NCBI RefSeq assembly: GCF_000835495.1
Contig: NW_015622546.1
Location: forward strand, 932,883 to 996,882
Source: Cladophialophora immunda
Taxonomy: Eukaryota; Ascomycota; Eurotiomycetes; Chaetothyriales; Herpotrichiellaceae
DNA: 64,000 nucleotides
Direction: 5' to 3'
Position 1 is the first letter of the stretch, and every line of letters starts with the position of its first letter. This document shows, in pieces, positions 53,460 to 64,000 of this stretch. The translations under genes were made by a program, and so were the position numbers. The notes beneath the pieces are model-generated. The model made no database searches and was not told the DNA's origin. It saw nothing but the letters and a program-made list of their open reading frames with translations.

Positions 53460-55452
53460 TTAAGCATACATCCTCCTCCTACTTAGCTTCTGCACTGTAT
53501 GATTGCCATCAAGGACTCCTATCGCAACATATCCAAGATCCTCCTCGGGGCGAACATCGCCGAGCCGAACTATCAGATCTCCCAACCGCCTCGATTGATC
53601 CGCAGCGTTCTCCATCGATGAATTATGAGGAATATTGGCGTATGGGTTGTCCCTTAGAAGCGAGCTGAATTTGTCTAGCAGGTCAGGCCCGCGGCGACAC
53701 GCCGTCAGCACGACTGTGACCAGTCCGATGACAAACAGCGCAAGTGAACACACAAGCATAATCGCCAGCCACCTGTAATCGCACTTGACGACAATCTGAC
53801 TGGTTGTGATTGTGCCAAGGTTACTGTCCGTGTTGTAGGTCAGCAGCGAGTCGCCTTGCGGCACGGTGAAGTTCCCCGACACCGCGGAGGGTGCGATGCT
53901 GTCAATCCAGTAGGTGTTGATGAGTTGCGTGAACCGCTTGGAGATTATGTCGTCCCCGAGTTTCCAGAGCTTGGTGGTGGAGGTCTGCAACAGAGTATTT
54001 GCCGGATCCGCCAAGTATGCTTCTATGGCGCTGGGGGGACAGAACGATGTATCGCAACCCACTGTCGGGTTGGTGGCGTTGGTGAAGTCTGGGAAAAATG
54101 CCAGGTAAAAGAGATCGGTTTGGCCGAGGCCATTGATCGGTGTCCAATCGGTCACACTGAGGGAACTGTAGCTGTGGTTGGGTTGGTGGGAGGCAGGATT
54201 TTTGGAGGGTCGGACTGCAACGCTTTGACAGGTTTGACCGTCGCATTTGATTTGCACCTCCACGTAACTCATGCCTACGGTGCAGTTTGCAACGGTGAGA
54301 ACTTCCCCCTCGGACGAAGTGTCGCTGTATAAGTCAAGGGACCGGAAAGTAAAGTTAGTTACAGCAAATGTGTTGAAGCTGTTTGGAGTGAGGGCGTAGT
54401 TCGCACCACTCCAGCCTGGAAATTGCTCAAGACTCTGTCTGTATCCGTCAGACCAATTGTGGCCTGATACGTTGCAGCTTGTGACCATATAGCCAGTGTT
54501 CATTGTAAAGCGCGACACTCCCACTGAAGGGAGGTTTTGAATGGGCAGTCCGGTGAGAGAACTCCATTCGACGTCACTAGAATCCGGCACGGATCTCCAA
54601 TCTGAGCCATCCTCGGGAGATAGACTTTCGTAGATGGGTATTTTGACGTTGCTGAATTGGTCTTGAGGCAGAGCCTTTGTGTTCGCCGAGCCGATGATAG
54701 CAGCGGTGAAGAGAGCATTAATCGGGATGAGCGGTTCCGCCGAGGCCGAATTGACGCCTTCGTTGCTGAATTCCGATACAAAGGCGAGATACGTAAAGTT
54801 CTGGGTCGAGTTCGAAAAGGATTCTTGGGTAGATATAACACGTAGCCCGGCTTGGCCTCCCAGAGGCGAGAGTGCCCAGAGGAGGAAGAGAAAGGGGGTC
54901 AGAGCGTTAATGGTCTTCAACGTAATTGGAGCTGTGAATGTGCTGAAGACGGTACGGCTCTGCAGGAGATATTCGAGTGCGAGTACAGAGGTGCCATTCT
55001 CGAGTTTGATCGCTGCAATGGCTCTGAGAAATTTGGCCACGACTGCAGAAAATAAGATGGGGAAGATGGTGGGAGTCTGGACCTCTTTAGCAATAGCCGC
55101 GGGCCGTGATGAGGACCTGGATGGCAAACAACAGAACAGCAGCGAAGGTCACACTTACATATTTAGCCGCTTCAAGCAAGTCCCGATTTCCTGGTCGATC
55201 GAGAGGCTGGTTGCGCCTACTATAGACAAGAGCGGCGAAGACAATGAAATAGGCGCAGCAGATGGCGATGAGCAAATCTAGCAAGCCTTCTCCAATAACT
55301 CCTAAAGAAGACAGCCGCCGCGCACTTCTGGAGTGCCTGGGATCTTGAGACGGCGCACTGCCGTTGTCAGAGCCTGTGTTCAACAGGGGGCCATTGTCGA
55401 CTCTCGATTCCACGACATAGACAGCTTTCTGCCCTCGAACTGGATCTGCCAT
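53460..55452 (-). CDS. large extracytoplasmic membrane protein, uncharacterised fungal family
   Basis: 636 aa in two exons, 55452-55159 and 55076-53460, with an 82-bp phase-0 intron (gtaagt, gctaa branch, ccag). The junction gives AAKY/TPTIFPILFSAVVAKF. Seen: hydrophobic segment near residues 57-77, a second (about 105-125), the family motif LLWALSPLGGQAGLRV, then a long extracellular domain with many N-glycosylation sequons and paired Cys. A final helix (about 555-580, WLAIMLVCSLALFVIGLVTV) leads to a cytosolic tail. This is a large, common, uncharacterised Pezizomycotina family. Role unknown. Confidence 0.85.
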
Positions 55453-56107
55453 CTTCTAGGCCCAGGGGAATCAGGAAGAACACGTCCATGGCGAAGGGGC
55501 ATCACCACTTTTTAATGTTTTTGATCAGGCTGGCAAAATGGGGCCAGGAACATCGCGTCCTGCAGGTCTGCGAGAGACGATAGGCATTCTCGGTTGGCTG
55601 AAACGAGCTTGAAGCGTTAGGCCCCCATTAGAGCCCCCATTAGAGCCCCCAGCCAGGGCCCGAGCCGACAAGGCAGCGCCACTTGTGGAGCTCCCAGTGG
55701 TTCTTTTCGCCATGCAAATCTCCCTGGGCGCTGGCCTTTTGCATCCATGAAATTGGCCATTAACTAGAGGTCGACTTGGGCATATTTGAATGACACGCAG
55801 TGGTATCTCGTAATCATAGGCGTGCAGCATGGATCACGTGCATCGCATTCCCCAGGTCGCTCCTTCCCCCGCATTTCATTTCGTAATTGAAAATGACAAA
55901 GGTCGGTCGCTCTTCAGCACCCACGAGAGCCACTAGCGATACTAGTGCCACTGGCCGCAACGGGTTCACGCTGCTAATCTCCAGCCTTTGCCAGTTCGGG
56001 CAGCTCCGCCGAGGTCTGGACTTCAACTCGATCTTTCCAAGTTTCTCACCTCTCTGCTGGACGACAACATACCCGATCGTCGCACCCCATGCAGGCTTGT
56101 CGCAGAT
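55453..56107. promoter_or_regulatory. divergent intergenic region with small tandem repeat
   Basis: About 655 bp between divergent genes (membrane protein and dual-finger transcription factor). It contains 2.6 copies of a 12-mer at 55621-55651. Confidence 0.5.
55621..55651 (+). repeat. 12-bp tandem repeat, 2.6 copies
   Basis: Unit gcccccattaga, twice perfect then gccccca. Confidence 0.9.
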
Positions 56108-59100
56108 ATGAGGGAGAAGCCAGGAGGAAAGTCGACGGAACGATCTGCAGCATGTAAGTCGTGCGGCAAGACTTTCGCGCGTTCTGACACCCTCCTTCGG
56201 CACGAGAAAAATCATCATTCCACCGAGGATCGGGGGCCTGTTCACCGTGTCACTACGGGAACATTCAGAGCTTGCCACGCCTGTGCAACAGCCCGATCTA
56301 GGTGCTCAGGCGGACTCCCATGTGGCAGGTGCAACCTGCGCCAGCTCGAGTGCATCTATCCCAACAAACGTCGAAAGACGTCATTGTCGACCGATACAGC
56401 GAAGACCAAGGACGACGAGGCCACTAAGCAGCAGATATTGGGAAACTTCAACGAGTTGGTCTTCGCAGCCGATGGTCGAGACCAGCTCTCCTCAAATCCA
56501 CGGATGAGTGTAGACACATTATCCACCTCACCAGCATTTCCGAGCTCCTCTCACAATGTACAAGCGTCTGTATCATCAAACTACGAACTGGCAGACCACT
56601 CGGTAAGTCAAGATGGACAGCCGAGCTCGAGCCTTGGTGCAATCAATCCAGGAACAGCTCAGATGCTACAGAACGATCATTTTGGGAATGATTACCTGGC
56701 CCCTCAGTTCAGTACTGGATTTGTTGAGCCTACTGCGGCCTTCGAGTATAGCACGTTTGATGAACCTCTCAACTGGATTCCTCCCAGCATTTACCCGTCC
56801 CCATACGACGCAGAGCTCGAGCAGGACTTCTCTTTCATCCTCCCCACTCTGCCCAGCAATCTGGACGCCGACTACGCGGTGGACTTCTCGATCAACCCAC
56901 CCGGACATATCTATTCGGCCAGTGAAGATGTGACGCACGAACCATCCGAAACTCATGGGATTCGAGCCCCGTTCGTGGCTGTCGAACAAAGTCCCGCATC
57001 CTCAACGAGTGACGGCATACACATGCCCAAGTCAGTCCACGGGAGCTCCACCAGTTCAGACTTGAAGCGCAAGAAAAGGAAAAATTCCCTTCTACTCGAT
57101 ATTTTTACCCAACCACGGAAACGGAGTACCGGATATGCGTTTCCAGATGCCGAAGACTCCTGGACTTCGATGCTGACGAATAGCACGACGGAATACTGTC
57201 CTGGGGCTACCTACGAATTGATTTCGAGTCGTTTCCGAAATCTGTGCGTGGAGACGACGTCGCCAACCCCGTTTCGGGGCTTCGACTTTCCACCTTTCGA
57301 AGTGGTCAATACCTGCATCGACCTTTATTTCGAGAACTTCCACAAGAATTTTCCTCTGCTACACCAAGCTTCCTTTGGGCCCCAATCTGACTGGATAGTG
57401 GTCCTTGCTGTTGCGACAATTGGTAGTTCCTTCGCAAAATCCTCGTACGGTTCGGAAGTTCGAGAAGCCTTCCAGGAATTCCTGCGCCGCGCTGTTGACA
57501 GTTACGCAGATGGGGAACCAGATGCTGGCCTGGATCTCCCGTTGGCCCAGGCTCGCATCTTGAACCTCGTCGGATTGGTTCAGTCGGAGCGCGAGCAGTT
57601 GAGGGCCCTGTCGCATCGCTATCATGCAGATCTCTCCCGGTGGTGTCTAGAATCTGGCGTATTGCAGCTATCTACGAAGGGCGATTTACTAGGTGGCGAG
57701 GGCAATGGCGATGGTGTCGAAGATCTCCTGCAATTCTGGCCAAAATGGATCAGGATCGAGTCATTGCGGCGCGTGGGTTATATGGCTTGGTTGCTGGATT
57801 GTTGCCTGGGATATATGGCGAATGCACGTCCACTCTGTAACATGGACGATGCGAGGACTCCTCTCCCTTGTTCCGAATCAGCTTGGAATGCGTCAAGCCC
57901 CGAGGTCTGGGCAGACAGAATCCAAGAACTGGCGGAGACACCGTCCCTCTGCGGAGCTCTCGAGACACTCTACAGCAAGAAACAAGTCGATCCGGAGTAC
58001 AGTGAATTATCGCAGACCCTGCTGATGCACGCTCTTTATCAACGAACGTGGGAGGTGGGCACACACATCAAACAGCCACTGAGTGAATGGGTCCCAACAG
58101 GCAAAGCTCGAGGCTTCTTGAACACGCCGTCAAAGGACAATTTCTGGCTCCCACTGTATCCGCTGTACGCCAACTGGCGGAACAGTGCCTGCGATTGCCT
58201 TGACGTCCTTCATTGGCAAGCCTCGAGCATTGTTGCGAAGGCTTCGGGCCTGGAACATGGGGTCATCCTCCATCTTCACCTCGCGCGTATCGTCCTCCTT
58301 ACACCCTTTCAGGAGATACAAGACTTACTGTTCTCCTTGATCGGTAAGGTGGGGCATTCTCCAAAGGCATCATTCTACGTGCATGACGGCAGCTACCAAC
58401 CACGCAACAGCGTCAAGCTGCCTCAAATTCGCAAGATAACGTGGCGGTGGCTGCGAGAAGACCAACACAAGGCTCGTCTTGCCATGGTGCATGCTGGCTC
58501 CGTCTTCTGGTACGTTCGTCGGTATTCCGCCATGAGCTTCTTCGAGCCGATTGCTGTCTACCTGGCTAGCCTTGTGCTCTGGACCTATGGTTCCTATAAA
58601 TCGGCTGCTTTTGAGCGCGACGCTGCTGCCGCCAGCCAGAAACCCGAGGGTGGTCCAAGTGGGCCGGACGCGGGCGCCCCCATTCAGCCATCTCGCATGG
58701 AGAGGAAAGAACGTCCGATCAAATTCATCAGCAAGGCCAACGGACAGCCAGGGAAAGCTGCCGGCCCCTCGATCCCGCCGCATTCTGCATCTCCCGGCTC
58801 GCATGTTGATCTACGTTCCTCGGACAACAAATCCGTGTCTGTGGTGTTGGAAGGCACGACGGCTGGCTCGAGGTCACCTCCGGCGCCCAGCTCGGACTCA
58901 GATACTGAGGAAGACACTTCGTCGTCAGATGAGCAACCCGAGTTCATTCACTTGGACCGTCCCTGTGACGATGAGATGGTGCAACACTTTGTGCGAAACG
59001 GGCACACCATGTCAGGGCACATGACGAATGTGGGAGATATCTGCAAGGCACCGCAGAAGGTCGTGTTGGAAGGAGCAAAACTGTTGAGGACAAGGCTGGC

Positions 59101-59170
59101 TTGCTGGGGCGTCAGTCGAGAATACTACGACATTTTGATGAAATTGGCCGAGCTCAGGAAAGCCAGTTGA
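56108..59170 (+). CDS. dual C2H2 + Zn2Cys6 transcription factor with fungal_trans domain
   Basis: Nuclear regulator, 1020 aa, single exon. The open frame starts at a TTG (55988); the first suitable ATG is 56108, immediately before the fingers. Seen: C2H2 finger (Cys16, Cys19, His32, His36; CKSCGKTFARSDTLLRH), then a Zn2Cys6 cluster (Cys 56, 59, 66, 72, 75, 82). A disordered middle contains a basic KRKKRK-like stretch (about 310-325). The fungal-specific transcription factor homology region (about 400-800; YFENFHKNFPLLHQASF, LRRVGYMAWLLDCCLG) follows, then an acidic Ser-rich C-terminal stretch (SDSDTEEDTSSSDEQPE). Convergent with the GH51 gene 196 bp downstream. Target genes unknown. Confidence 0.88.
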   Translation: MREKPGGKSTERSAACKSCGKTFARSDTLLRHEKNHHSTEDRGPVHRVTTGTFRACHACATARSRCSGGLPCGRCNLRQLECIYPNKRRKTSLSTDTAKTKDDEATKQQILGNFNELVFAADGRDQLSSNPRMSVDTLSTSPAFPSSSHNVQASVSSNYELADHSVSQDGQPSSSLGAINPGTAQMLQNDHFGNDYLAPQFSTGFVEPTAAFEYSTFDEPLNWIPPSIYPSPYDAELEQDFSFILPTLPSNLDADYAVDFSINPPGHIYSASEDVTHEPSETHGIRAPFVAVEQSPASSTSDGIHMPKSVHGSSTSSDLKRKKRKNSLLLDIFTQPRKRSTGYAFPDAEDSWTSMLTNSTTEYCPGATYELISSRFRNLCVETTSPTPFRGFDFPPFEVVNTCIDLYFENFHKNFPLLHQASFGPQSDWIVVLAVATIGSSFAKSSYGSEVREAFQEFLRRAVDSYADGEPDAGLDLPLAQARILNLVGLVQSEREQLRALSHRYHADLSRWCLESGVLQLSTKGDLLGGEGNGDGVEDLLQFWPKWIRIESLRRVGYMAWLLDCCLGYMANARPLCNMDDARTPLPCSESAWNASSPEVWADRIQELAETPSLCGALETLYSKKQVDPEYSELSQTLLMHALYQRTWEVGTHIKQPLSEWVPTGKARGFLNTPSKDNFWLPLYPLYANWRNSACDCLDVLHWQASSIVAKASGLEHGVILHLHLARIVLLTPFQEIQDLLFSLIGKVGHSPKASFYVHDGSYQPRNSVKLPQIRKITWRWLREDQHKARLAMVHAGSVFWYVRRYSAMSFFEPIAVYLASLVLWTYGSYKSAAFERDAAAASQKPEGGPSGPDAGAPIQPSRMERKERPIKFISKANGQPGKAAGPSIPPHSASPGSHVDLRSSDNKSVSVVLEGTTAGSRSPPAPSSDSDTEEDTSSSDEQPEFIHLDRPCDDEMVQHFVRNGHTMSGHMTNVGDICKAPQKVVLEGAKLLRTRLACWGVSREYYDILMKLAELRKAS

Positions 59171-59366
59171 AATTGGAGACGCTACCGTGGGTAGAGGCAA
59201 GGTATTCAGTCTACGCACAGGCACAGAGACTTTTCAACTGGGGTACGAGTTCCTCGGGGTTTAATCTGTAACCACCGTCTATAGTCCCTTCTATTCTATA
59301 TCGACGACCAAACATAGTTTCGGCGTAAGGGGTTGTACATTACCTGCTGGCGACGTTTCCTCCGCG

Positions 59367-60878
59367 CTACAAGGTTTTCCATCTCAACATAGTGATGGAG
59401 CTTTTGGGGAAGACGAAGGTCGAGGACTTGTTTGGATCCCATTCCGACTTCTGCAACCCGACCTCCTCTTTGCCGGCCATGTTTGTGACCTTGAGATTTG
59501 GCCCCGTGACGGTGTAGACTTCGCCTTGAGACGCCTCCACGCCTCCGAGAGCCGTCTTCAGATCGTGCTCTGCGTGAATGTTGACCACGCAAACGTTGAC
59601 CCAGCCGTCGTCGTCGAGCGTCGCACTGACATCCAGCCAGGGAGTCGGTTTGAGCGCCCTGACCCAGCCCGGCTTCGTGGGGCCCGCGTAGGCGTCACAC
59701 TCGACGTGCACGGCGACCTGGTGGCCCTTCATGAAGCGGCAGAACAGCTCGTACGGCCACCACGTTGTCTGCCGGACGAGGCCGTGCTCGGTGGTCATCA
59801 GGGGGCTGATGACGTTGACGCTCTGCGCGATGCACGCCATGCCCACGTCCCTGGACTTGCGGACCAGCACGTTCAGCCACACGGCCACGGCCAGCGCGTC
59901 GGAGAGGGTGTACGTCTCCTCGGCGCCGCGGCTGCCCACGGCGCGCGTGGGCAGCCACACGTTCCACTCGTCGAAGCAGATGGTCGGCCTCTTCTGGGCC
60001 GGTGGGATGCCGTTCTCGACCAAGGCCAGGTCGATCAGCCCCGCGCAGACCTCGATGCTGCGCTCCGCGGCCAGCGGCGCCGTCACGTTCTCGTAGTGCT
60101 CGTCGCTCGCCGTGTACAGGTGGATGCTGTGCATGTCGATCAGCGGCACGCGGTCCTCGCCCAGGTCGCTCCGCCCGGCCGGCTGCAGGCAGTGCTTCAG
60201 CGTGTGGTAGTCCCAGGAGGTGGCGCCCTCCTTGCCGCAGAGGACCAGCTGGATGGTGGGATCGAGCAGCTTCAGCGCCTTCGCCCACTGCAGCGCTCGC
60301 TCCGCGTACGCCTCCTGCGTCATCTGGTTGACCTGCCAGGACCCCCACATCTCGTTGCCCAGCGCCCAGTACCGGACCTTGTAGGGCTCGTCGTGACCGT
60401 TCTTCCGACGCAGGTTCGCGTAGTACGTGTCCTTGGTGCCGTTGCAGTACTCGACCCACGCCATGGCCTCATCGAGCGTGCCGGTGCCGAAGTTCAGACA
60501 CAGGTAGGGCTCGGCGTGCACGGCCCTGCACCACGCCATGAACTCGTCGGTGCCGAAGTGGTTCGTCTCGACATTGTCCCACGCCAGCTCCGGTCGCGAG
60601 GGCCGCTGGTCTCTCGGCCCTACCCCGTCCTGCCAGTGGTACGTGGCGCAGAAATTGCCTCCTGGGTATCGAAACACGGGGATGTCGAGCGGCTTCAGGG
60701 CGTCAATCACGTCTTTTCGAAACCCGTCGGCGTCGACCAGGTCCTGGTTGGGGTTTGTTGGGTCATAGATGCCGCCGTAGATGCAGCGGCCCATATGCTC
60801 CGTGAAGCCTGAATAGATGTTCCGGTTGATCCTGGAGACCTTGCGAGCCGGGAACACCGTTATTGAAGGGGTTGCCAT
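59367..60878 (-). CDS. GH51 alpha-L-arabinofuranosidase (intracellular type)
   Basis: Releases terminal alpha-L-arabinofuranose from arabinan, arabinoxylan or oligosaccharides. 503 aa, single exon; the frame opens at a TTG (60956) but ATG 60878 (MATPSITVFPARKVSRIN) is the family start. Seen: GH51 N-terminal block (IYSGFTEHMGRCIYGGIYDP), RYPGGNFC, acid/base Glu176 in YWALGNEMWG, and nucleophile Glu304 in FDEWNVW, then the C-terminal beta domain. No signal peptide and the bacterial-like compact length suggest intracellular processing of imported oligosaccharides, fitting the nearby sugar transporter. Coding sequence is notably GC-rich, giving long antisense open frames. Confidence 0.93.
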   Translation of the reverse strand: MATPSITVFPARKVSRINRNIYSGFTEHMGRCIYGGIYDPTNPNQDLVDADGFRKDVIDALKPLDIPVFRYPGGNFCATYHWQDGVGPRDQRPSRPELAWDNVETNHFGTDEFMAWCRAVHAEPYLCLNFGTGTLDEAMAWVEYCNGTKDTYYANLRRKNGHDEPYKVRYWALGNEMWGSWQVNQMTQEAYAERALQWAKALKLLDPTIQLVLCGKEGATSWDYHTLKHCLQPAGRSDLGEDRVPLIDMHSIHLYTASDEHYENVTAPLAAERSIEVCAGLIDLALVENGIPPAQKRPTICFDEWNVWLPTRAVGSRGAEETYTLSDALAVAVWLNVLVRKSRDVGMACIAQSVNVISPLMTTEHGLVRQTTWWPYELFCRFMKGHQVAVHVECDAYAGPTKPGWVRALKPTPWLDVSATLDDDGWVNVCVVNIHAEHDLKTALGGVEASQGEVYTVTGPNLKVTNMAGKEEVGLQKSEWDPNKSSTFVFPKSSITMLRWKTL

Positions 60879-61905
60879 ATGAGCCACGGGTTGCTGTGTT
60901 GCTGGGTCTGTACGGAGTAGAGCTGTTGTGTCCCAGGAGGTACACCTCTGAGCCAAATGTCAACTGTTCAAGTGTCTACCATCTACACACCACGGGCACC
61001 CAGTCCTCCATAAATGCAAGAATGAGGTCAGGTATCATGTGACTGCGAACCCACTGTCCCAGGCCTTAGAATTGGACTTGGTCGGCCTAGAGGATCCTTG
61101 TTGGCTCTTTCAATCCTAGTGGCATCAACGCCTGCATGAGAAAAAGCCACAGTGGCCGGCAGAAGTCCGCCGGTCGAGCTGCATATGGCGAAACAGCGGG
61201 CGAGAGAAACACTCGTATCCAGCAGGAGGATATCTTGACGACGGACAGTCTTGGTTTCCACGCGAGCAATGTTCCATTTTACCCGTCACCGGCGCAGAGC
61301 AACGACATTCACCCAGGAAAACATCCGCGGAGCCAATCGACGGGCGCGTGCAGAGCGACCTCAGCATCCCACCGGGGAACTGCCTTTCTGGGAGATTCGC
61401 CTCCTTCCCACCGGAGCTTCATTCCCCCCACAAACAGGGCACCCAGAGGGGCACCAGGAGGAGATAGCCCGGCACAAAGCTTGAACGAAACACTTCGGCA
61501 TTGCAGAGAATCACCAGCGAAGGCGAGGATCAACCGTGGTAGCCGTGCGGTGTGGATGTTGTCACGCATCTCCGCAATCCCATGTTCTGCTGGGCTCGCT
61601 AGAACGCACACATCTGCGGGTTGGTGGCGGGGGATTGGATTCTCGTTGTCTCGACTGGGTAAAACTGCGGGATCATGCGAAGTATCACGCGCTGAAGACC
61701 TGCTCCGGCCATTTTCATCCTGCAAAGAGTAACGGGGTTGAGCCTGTGCGAGGGATCCACATTCATATATTGCTCGTGGTCACTCCGTCGATCTATTTGA
61801 ATTCTCTCCTGTCTTCGAGGTCAAGGCCATTCTCGCAGGTCTGTGCAGACACTACTTTCTCATCCCAATCAACTTCTCTGTGGCCTCTCGACAAAGTCGC
61901 CCATC
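60879..61905. promoter_or_regulatory. divergent promoter region (GH51 / sugar transporter)
   Basis: About 1.03 kb shared by the GH51 gene (-) and the sugar transporter gene (+). SYGGRG-type (CreA-like) matches occur near 61374 (ccgggg) and 61628 (gcgggg), and a TATA-like tcatatatt near 61763; such short motifs are expected by chance. A 198-codon open frame (61136-61732) looks spurious. Confidence 0.45.
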
Positions 61906-63784
61906 ATGGCTCTCCCTCCAAAATGGTATCAGTTCCTCGTCGGCGTCTTCGCCTCGCTTGGCTCATACCTGTACGGCTACGACCTGGGTGTCATCGCAGA
62001 GGTCGTGGCCAGCAGCACCTTCAAGGCCAAGTTTGCGGCAGATGATACGCAAACAGGCCTGGTCGTCTCCATGTTCACAACCGGGGCGTTCTTCGGCGCG
62101 GCTCTGGCGGGACCCAGTGGTGACTATCTCGGCCGTCGATGGACCATTGTCCTGGGAGCCGTGATCTTTTGCCTCGGTGGCGGGCTGCAGACGGGGGCAC
62201 AGAACATCAGCTACCTCTGGTCAGGCCGCTTCCTTGCCGGGCTGGGGGTGGGCTTCCTCGTCATGATCGTTCCTCTCTACCAGGCCGAGCTGGCCCATCC
62301 CAGCATTCGAGGGCGCATCACGGCCCTGCAGCAGTTCATGCTCGGTGTGGGTGCGCTTGTGGCCTCGTGGATCTCGTGGGCGACGGTATGTCCGCCTCAC
62401 TCCCTCAACAATCTTTGGTAATGCTTCATTCGCGGTGGCACGACTAATCTGGACTCTACAGTTTGTCCACATCAAAAACGACAGCGCCCAATGGCGGGTT
62501 CCTCTTGGTCTGCAGGTTATCCCAGCCGTCTTCCTTGGCTTCTTGATATTCCTGTTCCCAGAGTCTCCCAGGTATGGCCTTTATCAGCAGTATCCTCCTC
62601 CCTCTTGCTAACCACTACCTCCTACAGATGGCTCATGGACCACGACCAGCCGGACAAGGCGTTGAAGGTCTTGGCCCAACTCCATGCCCACGGCGACGAG
62701 AAGGATCCCTGGGTCATTGCCGAATACGAGCAAGTCCAGACGTCCATCGCCCACGAGCACCAATACGAAGCGAAGTCGTATCTCGAACTCTTCCGGTCTC
62801 GATCCGCCTTCCGCCGGCTGTTCCTCTGCTGCGCCTTGCAGGCCAGCATCCAGATGACCGGCGTCTCGGCGATCCAGTACTTCTCGGTCGAAATTTACGG
62901 GCAGATCGGTATTGTCTCCCGTCCTCACAAGGATAATATCTCAGACTAAACAATGGCGCGCAGGCATCTCGGGCGACAACACGCTCAAGTACCAGGGCAT
63001 CAACAGCATCATCGCCCTGGTCGCGCAGTTCCTATGCATTCTCTTCATCGACCACACTGGTCGTCGCTGGCCGTTGATCTACGGCAACCTCGGGAACATG
63101 GTGACCTTCATCGTTGCCACCATCCTGCTGGCAAAGTTTCCTCCGGGCGTTTCAACCAACACGGGTGCCCAGTGGGGGTTTATTATCATGACCTGGCTGT
63201 ACAACTTCTCCTTCAGCGCGACGTGCGGGCCACTGTCCTGGATCATCCCGGCCGAGGTGTTTGACACGAGGACGTGAGTGCCCGCCGCATGAGATACGCT
63301 CGTGCGATCCCGCCATTCATTCGGGTTGATGATGCTAACAAAGCCTCCACAGTCGAAGCAAAGGCGTGAGCATCGCCACCATGACCAGCTTCGCCTTCAA
63401 CACGATGATTGTACGTTCCCCTTTCCCATATTTCCCACATCCCCTTCCGCCCTCCTCCCCAACCAAAAGCTAACAATTGTCTCCATTTCGCAGGGCCAAG
63501 TCACCCCCATCGCCATGACCAACATCGGCTACCGCTTCTACTACCTCTTCATTATCTGCAACTTCACCAACGCCATCTTCTTCTGGCTGCTGCTGCCGGA
63601 GACGGCGCGCCGGCCGCTAGAAGAGATGAACTACCTGTTCGAGCACGCGCCGTGGGTCGTCGTCGGCGCCAGCCGCGACAGCTACGCCAGCCACGACCTG
63701 GAGAACCGGCTGCACGAGATCGCCGCCGAGGCCGAGGTCAAGCGCGCCGGCACCGTGCTGCATGAAGAGAAGGTCGCGCACTGA
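61906..63784 (+). CDS. MFS sugar transporter
   Basis: Plasma-membrane sugar:H+ symporter-type protein, 509 aa, 12 helices. Exons: 61906-62385, 62462-62571, 62628-62908, 62964-63273, 63353-63410, 63494-63784; introns 76, 56, 55, 79 and 83 bp. Seen: YLYGYDLGVIA in helix 1, GDYLGRRWTI, RFLAGLGVGF, FPESPR/WLMDHD across intron 2, QMTGVSAIQYFS, DHTGRRWPLI, PAEVFDTRTRSKGVSIATMTSF across intron 4, and LPETARRPLEEM. These are the sugar-porter signatures. Paired head-to-head with the GH51 gene, it may import arabinose or arabino-oligosaccharides (inference). Confidence 0.93.
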
Positions 63785-64000
63785 ACCCGGTGAGAGGTAC
63801 GGCAAAGTTGGGAGATGGGGCAATAGTGAGTGTCTTGTCCGTCCGGAAATGCATAGGGAGAGGAGTAGCCGCTGCGCTGGTTCTTGTTGGGGGCTTGGGG
63901 TGTAAAGATTATCTTGACTCGGACGTGCTGCATGTATCCCTGTCTGGCAGGAGTGGTCGAGGCACACTATATTTGGTGTCTCTTAACACACCATTCGCCA

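Noticed and set aside
59526..60812. 428-codon plus-strand open frame
   Set aside because: Exactly antisense to the GH51 gene. It arises from that gene's GC-rich third positions and its translation has no domain character; a 254-codon minus frame at 59695-60459 is the same artefact.
61136..61732. 198-codon plus-strand open frame
   Set aside because: Within the GH51/transporter promoter; composition is random-like and there is no splice link to the transporter ATG.
1..64000. tRNA, rRNA, CRISPR and transposon features
   Set aside because: Eye-scan for tRNA B-box-like GGTTCRANNCC on both strands gave no context that folds as a tRNA. No regular spacer arrays, terminal inverted repeats, reverse transcriptase or transposase motifs were seen. 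A tRNAscan-SE and repeat-library run would be decisive.

Overview
The window is nuclear DNA of a filamentous ascomycete (Pezizomycotina). Genes carry several short GT-AG introns, mostly 48-90 bp with CTNAC-like branch sites. The families are fungal: CFEM GPI-protein, Zn2Cys6 regulators, GPR1/FUN34/YaaH transporter, DUF3074 protein, CAP10-type GT90, Dal5-type MFS permease. Gene density is moderate, with gaps of 0.3-5.5 kb. The mix (AOX-like GMC oxidase, chromate transporter, many permeases) would fit Eurotiomycetes or black yeasts, but the sequence alone does not fix genus or class. I saw no transposon, CRISPR array, rRNA or tRNA gene.

Layout. 0-9 kb: SDR oxidoreductase (-), type II membrane GT31-like glycosyltransferase (+), four-exon CAP10-type GT90 (+), convergent with a four-exon secreted Thr-rich Cys-tailed protein (-). 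9-16 kb is the accessory-looking part: a Dal5-family MFS permease (-), a small orphan coding-like segment, an intronless bacterial-type substrate-binding protein (-), a zincin metallopeptidase pseudogene (three stops, one frameshift), and a C2H2 zinc-finger fragment. 15.8-32.6 kb is mostly housekeeping-like: NT-C2 protein, Mcr1-type cytochrome b5 reductase, a 5.5 kb gene-poor gap, an unknown 354-aa protein with a long pyrimidine-rich leader, a DUF3074/coiled-coil protein, a DAO-type FAD oxidoreductase, and a SIMPL-domain protein followed by a 97-bp (ACT)n microsatellite.

34-46 kb: VOC/glyoxalase-fold protein (+), CMP/dCMP-deaminase-like protein (-), a partly resolved unknown gene (-), beta-carbonic anhydrase-like protein (-), CFEM GPI-anchored protein (-) and a five-exon chromate-transporter-family protein (+), with gene-poor stretches between. 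47-53 kb: AOX-like GMC oxidase (-), small Zn2Cys6 protein lacking a regulatory domain (-), and a GPR1/FUN34/YaaH acetate-type transporter (+). 53-64 kb: large extracytoplasmic membrane protein (-), a dual C2H2 + Zn2Cys6 transcription factor (+), GH51 alpha-L-arabinofuranosidase (-) and a six-exon sugar transporter (+). The last three form a plausible small arabinose-related catabolic cluster.

Exon models were built by hand from ORF continuity, splice sites and conserved family motifs; every multi-exon model given with exact exons sums to a multiple of three. Several of the longest open frames begin at TTG or GTG; in those cases I moved the start to the first sensible ATG.
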